Below are positions 46,986-56,196 of a stretch of DNA of 64,000 nucleotides, piece by piece (the stretch's first letter is position 1; every line of letters begins with the position of its first letter). Location of the stretch: assembly GCA_016714045.1 (NCBI GenBank), contig JADJNY010000005.1, positions 310,001 through 374,000 on the forward strand, in the 5' to 3' direction. A model generated the notes under the pieces. The model was not told where the DNA came from and did no database searches. It saw only the letters and a list, made by a program, of their open reading frames with translations. The position numbers were made by a program, and so were the translations under genes. Origin of the DNA: Planctomycetota bacterium (lineage in GTDB: Bacteria > Planctomycetota > UBA1135 > GCA-002686595).

Positions 46986-48018
46986 ACCGTTGGGCCACGA
47001 GCGCGCGCTCGCGGGCTTGTGGAGCGCGGCGCGCGAGGAGCGGCTCGCGCACGCGCTCACGTTCGCGGGCCCTTCGGGCGCGGGCAAGTTCCTCGCGGCG
47101 GAGTGGCTCTGCGCGGGGCTCCTCTGTGCCACGGGCCCGGGGCGGCCGTGCGGCGTGTGCGGACCGTGCAAGCGCGTGCGCGCGGACAGCCATCCCGACG
47201 TGTTCGTGATCGACCCGCTCGCGGAGGGCGAGGAGGAGATCAAGATCGAGCGCATCACGCCGCGCGAGGGGAGTTCGGGCGAGAACCTCGCCGACTTCCT
47301 GTCGCTGCGGCCGATGGAGGGCGGCTGGCGCATCGTGCTCCTGCGCGACGCGGAGCGCTTGAACGAGGAGGCGCAGAACGCGCTGCTCAAGACGCTCGAG
47401 GAGCCGGGGACGAACACGCTGCTCGTCCTCGTCACGGCGCGCCCCGACCTGCTGCTCTCGACGATCCATTCGCGCTGCGTGCGCGTCGAGCTCGCGGCGC
47501 CCGGCGCCGCGACGGCGCTCGAGCTCCTGCGGCGCGAGGGCGTCGAGCGCGAGGACGCAGAACTCTGCGCGCGCTGGACTCGCGGCGCACCGGGGGCCGC
47601 GCTCGAGCTCGCGCGCCGCGCGGGGCCGCGCATGCGCGAGCTCGTGCGCGGCGTGCTCGCGGGCGAGCTCGAGGCCTTCGCGGCGGTCGACGCCTGGGCC
47701 GAGCTCGACGGCGACTTCGAGGCGCGCACGCCCGCCGCGTCAACGCGTCTCAAGGCGCGCACGCTGCTCGACCTCGGCGTCGAGGTGCTCTCCGACCTGC
47801 GGCGAGCGGGCACCGGGCTCGACGCGGCGGGGCTCCCGCACGGCGACCTCGCGGGCGCTCCCTGGGCGCCTTCCGCGAGCCTCCTCGACCGCCAGCTGGA
47901 AGAATGGCTCCGCGCCCGGCAGGATGTCGACCTGAACCTCGCCCCCGAGGCGGCGGTCGAACGCGCGTTGCTCGCGCTCGAACCGCCTCGGAGCGCCGTG
48001 CGACGGACCCCGCGGTGA
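46972..48018 (+). CDS. holB: DNA polymerase III subunit delta' (clamp loader)
   Basis: The 348-residue AAA+ clamp-loader subunit, or a TatD-operon type HolB, has GHERALAGLWSAAREERLAHALTFAGPSGAGKFLAAEWL with a P-loop-like GPSGAGK. The zinc-binding four-cysteine set CGVCGPCKRV with an upstream Cys follows, then RIVLLRDAERLNEEAQNALLKTLEEPGTNTLLVLVT (sensor region LLKTLEEP) and TIHSRCVRVEL. Most delta' proteins lack ATPase activity, and the P-loop lysine here (GAGK) is kept. GTG start at 46972. Confidence 0.92.
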   Translation: MRYVEPLGHERALAGLWSAAREERLAHALTFAGPSGAGKFLAAEWLCAGLLCATGPGRPCGVCGPCKRVRADSHPDVFVIDPLAEGEEEIKIERITPREGSSGENLADFLSLRPMEGGWRIVLLRDAERLNEEAQNALLKTLEEPGTNTLLVLVTARPDLLLSTIHSRCVRVELAAPGAATALELLRREGVEREDAELCARWTRGAPGAALELARRAGPRMRELVRGVLAGELEAFAAVDAWAELDGDFEARTPAASTRLKARTLLDLGVEVLSDLRRAGTGLDAAGLPHGDLAGAPWAPSASLLDRQLEEWLRARQDVDLNLAPEAAVERALLALEPPRSAVRRTPR

Positions 48019-48428
48019 ACGATCCCCTTCGAAAGCTCGCCCTGCGCGACGGACGCTACGCCCCCGAGGCGTTCGAGTTCCTCTACCAGTCGCTCGAGCA
48101 CGCCGTGAAGCTCGCGAGGCGCGACGCCGCCGAAGGCTCGGGGCGGCACGTCAGCGGGCAGGAGCTCCTGCGCGGGATGCGCGACTACGCGCTCGAGGTG
48201 TTCGGGCCGCTCGCCGGCGAGGTGTGGCGGCGCTGGGGCGTCCAGACGACGCTCGACTGGGGGCGCATCGTGTTCCTGCTCGTCGAGGAGGGGCTGTTGA
48301 ACCGCCAGGAGAGCGATTCGATCCAGGACTTCGCGCAGGGCTTCGATTTCGACGAGACCTTCGCGCGCGGCTACGTGCCGCGGTTGCCGCCCGAGATCTT
48401 CGCGCGCGACGACGGAGGCGGCGCGTGA
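48015..48428 (+). CDS. Minf_1886 family protein (PVC-restricted, unknown function)
   Basis: A 137-residue protein with the family's pattern: KLALRDGRYAPEAFEFLYQSLEHAV, GRHVSGQELLRGMRDYALEVFGPLAGEVWRRWGVQTTLDWGRIVFLLVEEGLL (seen as HVSGQELL, FGPLAGEV, WGVQTTLDWG), and FAQGFDFDETF. I recall this family as confined largely to Planctomycetes and Verrucomicrobia, which supports the taxonomic call. Function unknown. The GTG start overlaps holB's stop and its own stop overlaps the GTG of the next gene, so it is coupled to a replication gene and a transporter. Confidence 0.85.
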   Translation: MNDPLRKLALRDGRYAPEAFEFLYQSLEHAVKLARRDAAEGSGRHVSGQELLRGMRDYALEVFGPLAGEVWRRWGVQTTLDWGRIVFLLVEEGLLNRQESDSIQDFAQGFDFDETFARGYVPRLPPEIFARDDGGGA

Positions 48429-49660
48429 TCGATCGACTGTCGCCGCTCGCGCGGAACCTCGCGCTCGTCGCGCTCTGCCTGCTGCTCGGGTGGTTCTGCT
48501 GGGTCGTGCGCTCGGTGTTGAACCCGCTGATCCTCGGCTACCTGCTCGCGTTCATCCTGCACCCGCTCGTTCTGCGCCTCGAGAAGCGCGGTTGGACGCG
48601 GCGCAAGGCCGTGAACGTGATCTTCACCGCGTTCGCGATGGGGTTGTTCCTGATGGGAGCGGCGGTGTTCTTCCAGGCGCGCTCGCTCGTCACGTCGTTC
48701 GCGAGCTACGAGGGCTTCGGCCGGAAGATCGACGCGCGCTTCGAGGAAGCCGTCCGCGATCACCAGAAGGAGATCCAGTGGCTCGTGACGCTGCTGCCCA
48801 AGCGTCACGCGCCCGAGGGCGCGCCTGCCGCGAACGCGGAGACGCCGGTGGCGCCCGCGACGACCGGCGTCCAGCCGGTGGCGCCGCTGTCGTGGTCCGA
48901 GCTCCAGCAGATCATCCTCGAGGCTTGGCAGAACTACCTGACCGAGGGCCAGCGCGAGAAGGTCGGCGAGATCGGCCTGCAGGCCGGGCAGTTCGTCTGG
49001 CTCTTCCTGCAGCGCGTCTTCGGCGGCGTGCTCGCGTTCCTCGGGCTCGTCGTCCTCTGGCCGATCTACACGTACTTCCTGCTCTTCGAGCTCGAGCGCA
49101 TCCACACGTTTGTGACGCGCTACTTGCCGTACCAAGAGCGCGATCGGATGGTCCGGATCGGGACGCAGATCGGCGAGGTGCTCGCGAGTTTCTTCCGCGG
49201 ACGACTGCTCGTCTGCCTCGTGAAGGGGACGTTCCTCGCGCTTGGGCTGTGGGCGGCGGACGTGCCGTACGCGCTCCTGCTCGGCCTCGGCACGGGCTTT
49301 CTGTCGCTCATCCCGTTCGTCGGCTCGGCGATCGGGTACGGGCTCACGTTCATCATCGCGATGCTCGACCACGGGCTCGTGAGCGCGCTCTGGCGCACGG
49401 GCATCGTGTTCACGCTCGCGGAGGCGCTCGAGAACTACGTCCTCATCCCGAAGATCCTGGGCGACAGCCTGGGTCTCCACCCGATCGTCGTCATCTTCGC
49501 GATCATGGCCGGCGGCGCGTCGATGGGCATGTTCGGTCTCTTGCTCGCGCTGCCGATCACGGCCTCGCTCGTGATCCTCGCGCGCGAGTTCCTTCTGCCG
49601 GTCCTCGCGCAGATGGCGGACAAGGAGAAGCCGCGGCCGCCGCGGCCGGCGCGCACCTGA
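48425..49660 (+). CDS. AI-2E family transporter (PerM/YdiK type)
   Basis: The 411-residue membrane protein has two helices near the start (LALVALCLLLGWFCWVV and PLILGYLLAFILHPLVLRL), a polar exported region (about 105-190) and six C-terminal helices. Conserved family words are FILHPLV, LPIPIYTYF-like VLWPIYTYFLLF, GTGFLSLIPFVGSAIGY and LIPKILGDSLGLHPIVVIFAI. Despite the name, the transported substrate is known only for a few members. The region 110-155 is Pro/Ala-rich and unlike the family. GTG start at 48425. Confidence 0.9.
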   Translation: MIDRLSPLARNLALVALCLLLGWFCWVVRSVLNPLILGYLLAFILHPLVLRLEKRGWTRRKAVNVIFTAFAMGLFLMGAAVFFQARSLVTSFASYEGFGRKIDARFEEAVRDHQKEIQWLVTLLPKRHAPEGAPAANAETPVAPATTGVQPVAPLSWSELQQIILEAWQNYLTEGQREKVGEIGLQAGQFVWLFLQRVFGGVLAFLGLVVLWPIYTYFLLFELERIHTFVTRYLPYQERDRMVRIGTQIGEVLASFFRGRLLVCLVKGTFLALGLWAADVPYALLLGLGTGFLSLIPFVGSAIGYGLTFIIAMLDHGLVSALWRTGIVFTLAEALENYVLIPKILGDSLGLHPIVVIFAIMAGGASMGMFGLLLALPITASLVILAREFLLPVLAQMADKEKPRPPRPART

Positions 49661-49773
49661 CCACGCCGCGCGTCGGCCGGGGCAGAGACCTCGGCCGGGA
49701 TTGGTGTCGCGTGGCGCGCAATCCCGCGCCATGCCGTGCCGGCCTCCACCCCGGGAACCACCTCGGAAAACGC

Positions 49774-49800
49774 GCGGGGCGGGGTTCGACCCCGCCCCGC
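49774..49800. terminator. Strong bidirectional terminator hairpin
   Basis: GCGGGGCGGGGT pairs perfectly with ACCCCGCCCCGC over a 3-nt TCG loop, a 12-bp all-GC-rich stem. It lies between the convergent transporter (end 49660) and protease (end 49824) genes. AAAA precedes it and TTCG-rich sequence follows, giving short U-tracts in each direction. Confidence 0.75.
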
Positions 49801-49823
49801 ATTCGTTCCGCCGCCAGCGCGCG

Positions 49824-52343
49824 CTACTTGTCGAGCACGCTCTTCAGGAGCTTCTCGAGCTCCTCCATCTGGTGCGCCGTCAGCGGCTTGCCGTTCTTGA
49901 TCAGCGTGAGCGACTCGCGCAGGTCCGTCCGCGCGGCGTCGCTGACGTTCGATGCGAGGATGCGCGACGGCGCGTCCTTCTCGCGGTCCTTGTCCACGGA
50001 CTCGAACGTCTTCGCGTACTGCGGGATCGCATCGGGTCCGGTGCCGAGTCCGTTCAGGACGACGCGGATCGCTTCCTGGAGCTGCGGGTCCTCCTGGTAG
50101 TCACCGTCGGGGAACGCCGCGCCGCGGTCGTCCTGCGCCTTGCGACGCACTTCGCGGCGCACGAGGAAGCGGACGTCCTGCGGTGAGAGCACGGTGCCGA
50201 GCGAGTTGTAGAAATCGTCGAAGCCGGGGTACGCGCTCGGATCGTCGAGGTCGCAATCGGCGAGCCGGTTCATGAGCTCCTTGTTCGCCGGGTAGATCGA
50301 CTCGACGTAGCGCGGGATCTTGCGGTCCTTCTGCTGCTGGAGCTTGAGCATCTCCTCGAGCTTCCACGTCTCCCAGCGGCGCGGAGCGACCTTCTCGTCG
50401 GGCTCGACGCCGCCCTCGGAGAGCAGCTTGCCCTCTTCGTCGAGCTCGCGGTGGATCGAGCGGCCCGACGGCAGGAGGTAGCGCGCGATCGTCATGCGTG
50501 CGCGCGGGCCGTAGTCGAACTCGCCGTTCTTGTTGCGATCGGCCGTCAGCTTCTCCCACGAGTCGTGGCGGCCGTTGCCGTTCTCGTCCTCGAAGCGGTC
50601 GTCGCTCTCGCCGGGGATCGGCAGGAGCTGCTGCACCGAGCCCTTGCCGAAGCTGCGCTGCCCGACGATCTCGCCGCGCTTCCAGTCCTGCAGTGCACCG
50701 GACACGATCTCGGACGCCGAGGCGCTGAAGCGGTTCACGAGCACCGCGATCGGCATGTCCATCGCGACCGTCGGCTTCTTCTCCGTGTAGTTCTTCTCGG
50801 GGTCACCGACGCGACTCTCGGTGGTGACGATCAGCTTGCCTTCGGGGAGGAACAGGTTCGACACGCGCACGGCTTCGGACAGCAATCCGCCCGAGTTGTT
50901 GCGCAGGTCGAGGATCACGGCCTTCATGCCCTGCTGCTTGAACTCGCCGAGCTTCTGCTGGAGCAGCTTGCTCGCGACGTTCGAGAACGTGTCGAGCTGC
51001 ACGAGCGCGACCCCGCCGGGGAGCATCTGCCCGGACACGGGCGGGATCTCGATCCGCTCGCGCGTGATCGTCACCGCCATGTCCTCGGTCGGACGGTCGA
51101 TCAGCGCCGGGTCCATGCCGCGGCGCCACACGTAGATCTTGACCGGCGTCCCGGGCTTGCCCTTCAGGCGCTTGATGATCTCGTCCGTCGGCTTCGACCC
51201 GTCGGGGCCGAGCGTCGGCCAGTCGTCGATGCGCACGATCTTGTCGTCGGAGTGGAGGCCCGCCTTGTACGCGGGGCCCGAGTAGATCGGGCGCGTGATC
51301 GTGAAGAGGTGGTCGTCGGGGTCCTCGCCGACGTACGCGCCGATGCCGCCGTACTCGGCGGAGAGGAGGTCCTGCTCGAAGCGCTGGTACCCCTTCGGCG
51401 TGAGGTAGCTCGAGTGCTCGTCGAGCGAACGCAGCATGCCGTCGAGCGCGGCGTCGATCAGCTCGTCGCGCTCGTGCTTGTCGCCCTCGAGCGAGGCCTT
51501 CTCGATCAGCTGGATCATGCGCTCGATGCGGTACAGGTCGTCCTGCGCCTTGATCTTGTCCGTGCCGATGTCGTCCTGGCGCTCGCGCAGGAGCTTGCGC
51601 AGGCGGCTGTCGTTCAGTCGGCGGAGCTCCTCTTGCTTCAGGTAGGCGGCCGCAAGGGCGCCCTGGTCGGTGGGGAGGCGCGCGAGCTTCTCGAGCTCCT
51701 GGCGCGGCGTCTCGACGTCCCCGACGCGCGCGAGCACGAGCGCCGCCTGCGCGCGCAGGCCGTCGTCGGACGACGCGAGGAAGTCCATCATCTCCTTGCG
51801 CGCAGCGCGCTGGCCGTCGGCGCCGCCCTGGACGTGCAGGGCGACCGCCGTCTCGAGCCGCAGGCCGGGCGCGCGGTCGCCGTTGCCCGCGGCGGCGGTC
51901 AAGGCTTCGACGAGCTCGTTCTGCTCCTTGTCCTTGAGCTCACGGAAGCTCGTGTCCTGCAAGAGCGCCGCGGCGCCGCGGGCGACCTCCTCGTCCTCGG
52001 TCCCGAGCAGGTGGACGAGGCGCTTCGCGACGCTGGCGTGGTCGAACTCGTCGTCCTGGAGGCGCGCGCAGCACAGGAAGAGCTGTGCCTTGGGGGCGAG
52101 TCCTTCCGCCTGGGCCAGGCGCTCGTCGAGGGCCCGGGAGAGGCTCGCCGCGCCTTCCTCGCCGGCGCTGGCGACGAGGCGCACGGCGGACTCGAGGAGC
52201 TCCGCGACGCTCTGGCCGCTCGCGGCCCCGAGCCGTTCGCCGAGCAGCGCGTTCGCGTCCTGATGGACCGCCGGGATCGAGCTCGGCGCGGTGACGGCCG
52301 GCGCGAAGCCGAGCGAGAAGGCGAAGAGGTAGGAGGAGAGCAT
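49824..52343 (-). CDS. Carboxyl-terminal processing protease (S41), large N-terminal extension
   Basis: An 839-residue exported protease. The signal peptide is at 1-19. Residues 45-250 are Ala/Leu-rich HEAT-like helices, which is not typical. A PDZ domain spans about 330-410. The S41 core has FSASASEIVSGAL with the probable catalytic Ser542 and GQRSFGKGSVQQ with Lys567, spaced 25 residues as in CtpA. Directly after comes an insert holding two EF-hand-like loops (Asp586-x-Asn-x-Asn590 and Asp602-x-Asn-x-Asn606-Gly), before RMTIARYLLPSGRSIH. The C-terminal 190 residues are helical and charged. It probably trims envelope proteins. The gene has no close partner. Confidence 0.9.
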   Translation of the reverse strand: MLSSYLFAFSLGFAPAVTAPSSIPAVHQDANALLGERLGAASGQSVAELLESAVRLVASAGEEGAASLSRALDERLAQAEGLAPKAQLFLCCARLQDDEFDHASVAKRLVHLLGTEDEEVARGAAALLQDTSFRELKDKEQNELVEALTAAAGNGDRAPGLRLETAVALHVQGGADGQRAARKEMMDFLASSDDGLRAQAALVLARVGDVETPRQELEKLARLPTDQGALAAAYLKQEELRRLNDSRLRKLLRERQDDIGTDKIKAQDDLYRIERMIQLIEKASLEGDKHERDELIDAALDGMLRSLDEHSSYLTPKGYQRFEQDLLSAEYGGIGAYVGEDPDDHLFTITRPIYSGPAYKAGLHSDDKIVRIDDWPTLGPDGSKPTDEIIKRLKGKPGTPVKIYVWRRGMDPALIDRPTEDMAVTITRERIEIPPVSGQMLPGGVALVQLDTFSNVASKLLQQKLGEFKQQGMKAVILDLRNNSGGLLSEAVRVSNLFLPEGKLIVTTESRVGDPEKNYTEKKPTVAMDMPIAVLVNRFSASASEIVSGALQDWKRGEIVGQRSFGKGSVQQLLPIPGESDDRFEDENGNGRHDSWEKLTADRNKNGEFDYGPRARMTIARYLLPSGRSIHRELDEEGKLLSEGGVEPDEKVAPRRWETWKLEEMLKLQQQKDRKIPRYVESIYPANKELMNRLADCDLDDPSAYPGFDDFYNSLGTVLSPQDVRFLVRREVRRKAQDDRGAAFPDGDYQEDPQLQEAIRVVLNGLGTGPDAIPQYAKTFESVDKDREKDAPSRILASNVSDAARTDLRESLTLIKNGKPLTAHQMEELEKLLKSVLDK

Positions 52344-52544
52344 GAGGAGTTCGTCGGGTTGGAGGAGTCCGCGTACGGAGGGCCCTGGCAGCCGAGCCGC
52401 CGTACTCTACGGTTCGGTGTCGGAGCGGCTGGACCCTAAAAGGTTTTCTTACCGGGCCGGTGCGGTCCCGCGCGCGCGACGTCGAGCACGCTCGAACGTT
52501 GGAGCGCGAGGCGCATCCGGGTAGTCTCTTCGCTCCACCTCGCG

Positions 52545-53159
52545 ATGAGCTCCAGGCGCCGATCGAACTCCAGCGCGCGCGCGACGGCGCCGCGGCGCGG
52601 CGCGCGCGCGCCCGCGAAGCGTGCACTCCGGAGCACGACCGCCGACGAACGGACGGAGCGCGCGCTCTCGCACGTCGCGGTCGACGCGGAGGGGCGGGGC
52701 GCCGCGCGCATGGTCGACGTCGGCGCGAAGCCCGTCACGGCGCGCTCGGCGCTCGCGCGCGCGACGGTGCGCTTTCCGCGCGGGCTGCTCGAGCGCGTGC
52801 TCGCGGGCCGCGGACCGAAGGGCCCCGTCGAAGAGGTCGCTCGCGTCGCCGGCATCCTCGCCGCGAAGCGCACGGGCGAGCTCGTGCCCATGTGCCACCC
52901 GCTCGGTCTCGACGTCGTGACGATCGAGTTCACGCGGCCCGCGCCGGGCCGCCTCGAGATCCGCTGCCGGACCGCCTGCGCAGGCCGCACCGGGGTCGAG
53001 ATGGAGGCGCTCACTGGGGCCGCGATCGCGGCCTTGACCGTGTACGACATGACCAAGGCGCTCGATCCGTCGATCGCGATCGAGACGATCGAGCTGCTCG
53101 AGAAGCACGGCGGCCGGCACGGCCCGTGGCGCCGCAGCGCAGACCAGGGGAAACGGTAG
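52545..53159 (+). CDS. moaC: Cyclic pyranopterin monophosphate synthase (molybdenum cofactor)
   Basis: A 204-residue protein. MoaC converts the 3',8-cyclo-GTP product of MoaA to cyclic pyranopterin phosphate. The signature is complete: ARMVDVGAKPVTARSALARA near residue 54, KGPVEEVARVAGILAAKRTGELVPMCHPLGLD, RTGVEMEALTGAAIAALTVYDMTKALD. The first ~40 residues are Arg/Ala-rich and unusual, and the true start may be further in. A TAGTCT box lies 17 nt before the ATG. mobA at 4003 is the other cofactor gene here. The 5-base gap to asd suggests cotranscription. Confidence 0.92.
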   Translation: MSSRRRSNSSARATAPRRGARAPAKRALRSTTADERTERALSHVAVDAEGRGAARMVDVGAKPVTARSALARATVRFPRGLLERVLAGRGPKGPVEEVARVAGILAAKRTGELVPMCHPLGLDVVTIEFTRPAPGRLEIRCRTACAGRTGVEMEALTGAAIAALTVYDMTKALDPSIAIETIELLEKHGGRHGPWRRSADQGKR

Positions 53160-53163
53160 GAAC

Positions 53164-54234
53164 ATGGCCAGCGATTTCAGGACTCGGACGGCGGGAGCGC
53201 CGTGGGGCTGGGACGACGCGCACCGTCGGCTCTCCATCGCCGTCGTCGGCGCCACCGGGGCGGTGGGGCGGGAGCTCGTCGAGCTCCTGGTCGCCGCCGG
53301 ACATCCGGCGAACCGACTCGACTGCCTCGCGCGGCGCTACGACAAGATCGAGCTCGAGAACCGCCAGAAGGTGCCCGTCCGTCCGCTCGAGACGACGCAG
53401 GACGCGAGCGCGTTCAGCGGCTTCGACCTCGCCTTCCTCTGCACGCCGACCGAGATCTCGCGCGTGCTCGGACCCGCGCTGTCCGAGTTCGGCGTGCGCG
53501 TGATCGACCTCTCGAGCGCCTTCCGCATGCGGGACGACGTCCCCCTGGTCGTGCCGGAGATCAACGGCGCGGAGCTCGCGCGCGAGGGCCGCCTCGTCGC
53601 GAACCCGAACTGCACGACGGCGATCGCGGCGCTGCCGCTCGCCGTGGTCGACCGGGAGTACGGCCTCGACGAGGTGCTCGTCGTCAGCTACCAGGCCGCG
53701 TCCGGCGCTGGCGCGCCGGGGCTCGCGACGCTGACCTACGAGCTGCGGCGCGAAGCCGGGCTCCCCGGTCTGGGCTCCGAACCCAAGAGCCCGTTCGTCG
53801 CGACCCTCGTGAACAACGTGATCCCGGCCATCGCCGAGGTCGACGAGCGGGGCACGAGCGGCGAGGAGCAGAAGATCCAGGACGAGCTCCGGAAGATCCT
53901 CGGGCGCCCGGACCTCGTCGTCGAGTCGACGACGGCACGCGTCCCGGTCGAGCGCTGCCACAGCGTCGCCGTGCACCTGAAGACGAAGCGCGACGTCGAC
54001 CTGCGCCGCCTGCGGGAGCTCCTCGCCCGCGCGCCGGGCCTCGCGCTGACGGACGATCCCCATGGACCCCGGCCCCGCGACTGCGCGGGCACGGATCCGG
54101 TGCACGTCGGGCGGGTCCGCGCGGGAAGTCGCGGGAGTCGCTCGCTATGCTTCTTCGCTGTCGGCGACCAGCTCCGCAAAGGAGCGGCTCTGAACGCGTT
54201 CCAGATCGCAGCCCGGCTGTCCGTGGAGCGTTGA
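53164..54234 (+). CDS. asd: Aspartate-semialdehyde dehydrogenase
   Basis: The 356-residue enzyme reduces beta-aspartyl phosphate on the way to lysine, threonine, methionine and diaminopimelate. The NADP-binding motif is VVGATGAVGRELVELL at 27-42. The catalytic cysteine is Cys150 in NPNCTTAIAALPL, then SYQAASGAGAPGL, and VERCHSVAVHLKTKRD with substrate-binding residues. The C-terminal ALNAFQIAARL is typical. An N-terminal 20-residue extension (TRTAGAPWGWDDAH) precedes the Rossmann fold. The inserted RGSRSLCFFAVGDQLRKG region is normal for the family. Confidence 0.96.
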   Translation: MASDFRTRTAGAPWGWDDAHRRLSIAVVGATGAVGRELVELLVAAGHPANRLDCLARRYDKIELENRQKVPVRPLETTQDASAFSGFDLAFLCTPTEISRVLGPALSEFGVRVIDLSSAFRMRDDVPLVVPEINGAELAREGRLVANPNCTTAIAALPLAVVDREYGLDEVLVVSYQAASGAGAPGLATLTYELRREAGLPGLGSEPKSPFVATLVNNVIPAIAEVDERGTSGEEQKIQDELRKILGRPDLVVESTTARVPVERCHSVAVHLKTKRDVDLRRLRELLARAPGLALTDDPHGPRPRDCAGTDPVHVGRVRAGSRGSRSLCFFAVGDQLRKGAALNAFQIAARLSVER

Positions 54235-54308
54235 CCCCCCCGACCGCGATCTCGTCCGCGGCGCGCGTCGCCGTGGAGGGGCGAGCGGCCTTGAAGAAGA
54301 GACTGCGC

Positions 54309-54803
54309 ATGGACCTGAAGATCGTCCAGAAACTCATTCAGATGATGGAGCGTGGCGGCGTCCACGAGCTCGAGCTCGTCGACCCGAAGGAAGGGATCGA
54401 GCTGCGTCTCAAGCGCGGCGCCGATCCGGCCCCCGCGCCGCCGATGCCCTACGTCCAGTGGATGCACTCCGGCGCGCCGCCCGCGATGCCGATGGCTCCG
54501 GCCGCCGCGCCGGCTCCGAGCGGCGGAGGCGGACAGGCTGCTGCCGCGCCCGCCGCGCCGCAGGGCACGACGATCACGAGCCCGATGGTCGGGACGTTCT
54601 ACCGCTCTTCGAACCCCGAAGCGGAGCCCTTCGTGCGCGTCGGGACGAAGCTCAGCGTCGACCAGACGCTCTGCATCATCGAGGCGATGAAGGTGATGAA
54701 CGAGATCCGCGCCGAGATCAGCGGCGAGATCCTGCAGGTGCTCGTCGAGAACGGCGAGCCGGTCGAGTTCGGCCAGCCCCTCTTCCTCGTGAAGCCGCAC
54801 TGA
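54309..54803 (+). CDS. accB: Acetyl-CoA carboxylase biotin carboxyl carrier protein
   Basis: A 164-residue BCCP of fatty acid synthesis. A short N-terminal domain (MDLKIVQKLIQMMERGGVHELEL) and a Pro/Ala linker (about 42-85) precede the biotinyl domain. The biotinylated lysine is Lys128 in IIEAMKVMNEI, followed by the 'thumb'-type strand. An upstream in-frame TTG at 54291 is an alternative start. The stop overlaps the accC ATG (TGATG). Confidence 0.95.
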   Translation: MDLKIVQKLIQMMERGGVHELELVDPKEGIELRLKRGADPAPAPPMPYVQWMHSGAPPAMPMAPAAAPAPSGGGGQAAAAPAAPQGTTITSPMVGTFYRSSNPEAEPFVRVGTKLSVDQTLCIIEAMKVMNEIRAEISGEILQVLVENGEPVEFGQPLFLVKPH

Positions 54804-56196
54804 TGTTCCGCCGCGTCCTGATCGCCAACCGCGGCGAGATCGCGCAGCGCGTCATCCGCGCGTGCCGGGAGCTCGGCATCGAGACGGTCGCCGTCTACTC
54901 CTCGGCCGACGCCGACGCGCTCTACCTGCGCCAGGCGGACGAGACGATCTGCATCGGCCCGCCGCAGAGCTCGAAGTCGTACCTCGACATCCCGGGCATC
55001 ATCGCGGCGGCCGAGGTCGCCGACGCGGACGCCATCCATCCGGGCTACGGCTTCCTGTCGGAGAAGGCGCACTTCGCCGAGGTCTGCCGCGACTGCAAGA
55101 TCCAGTTCATCGGCCCCGAGCCGGCGACGATCGCCGCGGTGGGGGACAAGGTCATGGCGCGCGAAATGGCGCGCAAAGCGAACGTCCCGGTCGTGCCCGG
55201 CTCCGACGGCGCGGTCGAAGACGAGAAACGCGCCCTGCAGATCGCGCAGGAGATCGGCTTCCCGATCATGATCAAGGCCGCCGCGGGCGGCGGCGGTCGC
55301 GGGATGCGCATCGCGCGCAACGAGCCTTCGCTCGTCGCGGGCTTCCACGCCGCGAAGGCCGAGGCCGAGGCGGCCTTCGGCGATGGCACGGTCTACCTCG
55401 AGAAGTTCGTCGAGAATCCGCGCCACATCGAGGTGCAGATCCTCGCCGACAAGCACGGCAAGATCGTGCACCTCGGCGAGCGCGACTGCTCCGTGCAGCG
55501 CCGTCACCAGAAGCTGATCGAGGAGTCGCCCTCGCCCTCGCTCACGCCCGAGCTGCGCGCGCAGATCTGCGACGCGGCCGTGCGCGTCGCGAAGGCCGCG
55601 AACTACACGAACGCGGGCACGGTCGAGTTCCTGCTCGCCGCGACGGGAAGTTCTACTTCATCGAGGTCAACGCGCGCATCCAGGTCGAGCACACGGTGAC
55701 GGAGCTCGTCACGGGCATCGACCTCGTCCAGCAGCAGATCCTGATCGCCGCGGGCGAGAAGCTGCCCTTCGACCAGGCGGACATCCAGTTCCGCGGCCAC
55801 GCGATCGAGTGCCGTATCAACGCCGAGGACCCCGAGAAGGACTTCCAACCTTCGCCGGGCAAGATCGAGCTCTTCGTCCCGCCCGGCGGACCGGGCGTGC
55901 GCCTCGACAGCCACTGCTACAGCGGCTACCGCATCCCGTCGAACTACGACTCGATGATCGGGAAGCTCCTCGCGCACCGTCAGCGCCGCGACCTCGCGAT
56001 CCGCACGATGGTGCGCGCGCTCGACGAGTTCGTGATCGACGGTCCGAAGACGACGATCCCGCTGCACCGCCAGATCCTCCTGCACTCCGACTTCCGCTCG
56101 GGCGACCACGACACGGGCTTCGTCGAGCGCTACTACGGCCACCACCCCGGGATCCCGACGCGCCCGTCGGGCGGCTCGAAGGAGGACCGCGCGTGA
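54803..56196 (+). CDS. accC: Acetyl-CoA carboxylase biotin carboxylase, frame-broken near 55637-55642
   Basis: The ATP-grasp biotin carboxylase of fatty acid synthesis. The first frame carries MFRRVLIANRGEIAQRVIRACRELG, GFLSEKAHF and the ATP-loop AAAGGGGRGMR, and ends abnormally after VEFLLAA. The second frame resumes with DGKFYFIEVNARIQVEHTVTE, then HAIECRINAEDP and SNYDSMIGKLL. Adding one missing base in CTCGCCGCGACGGG gives FLLAADGKFYF and about 464 residues, the normal size. As the gene is essential, a sequence deletion is the likely cause. It overlaps accB at its start, and the next gene's GTG overlaps its stop. Confidence 0.93.

Noticed and set aside
49774..49800. GGTTCGA inside a GC-rich stem looks like a tRNA T-arm
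   Set aside because: With TTCGACC as the loop, the flanking five-base strands do not pair correctly, and no D-arm or acceptor strand fits upstream. The perfect 12-bp stem between convergent genes is a terminator.
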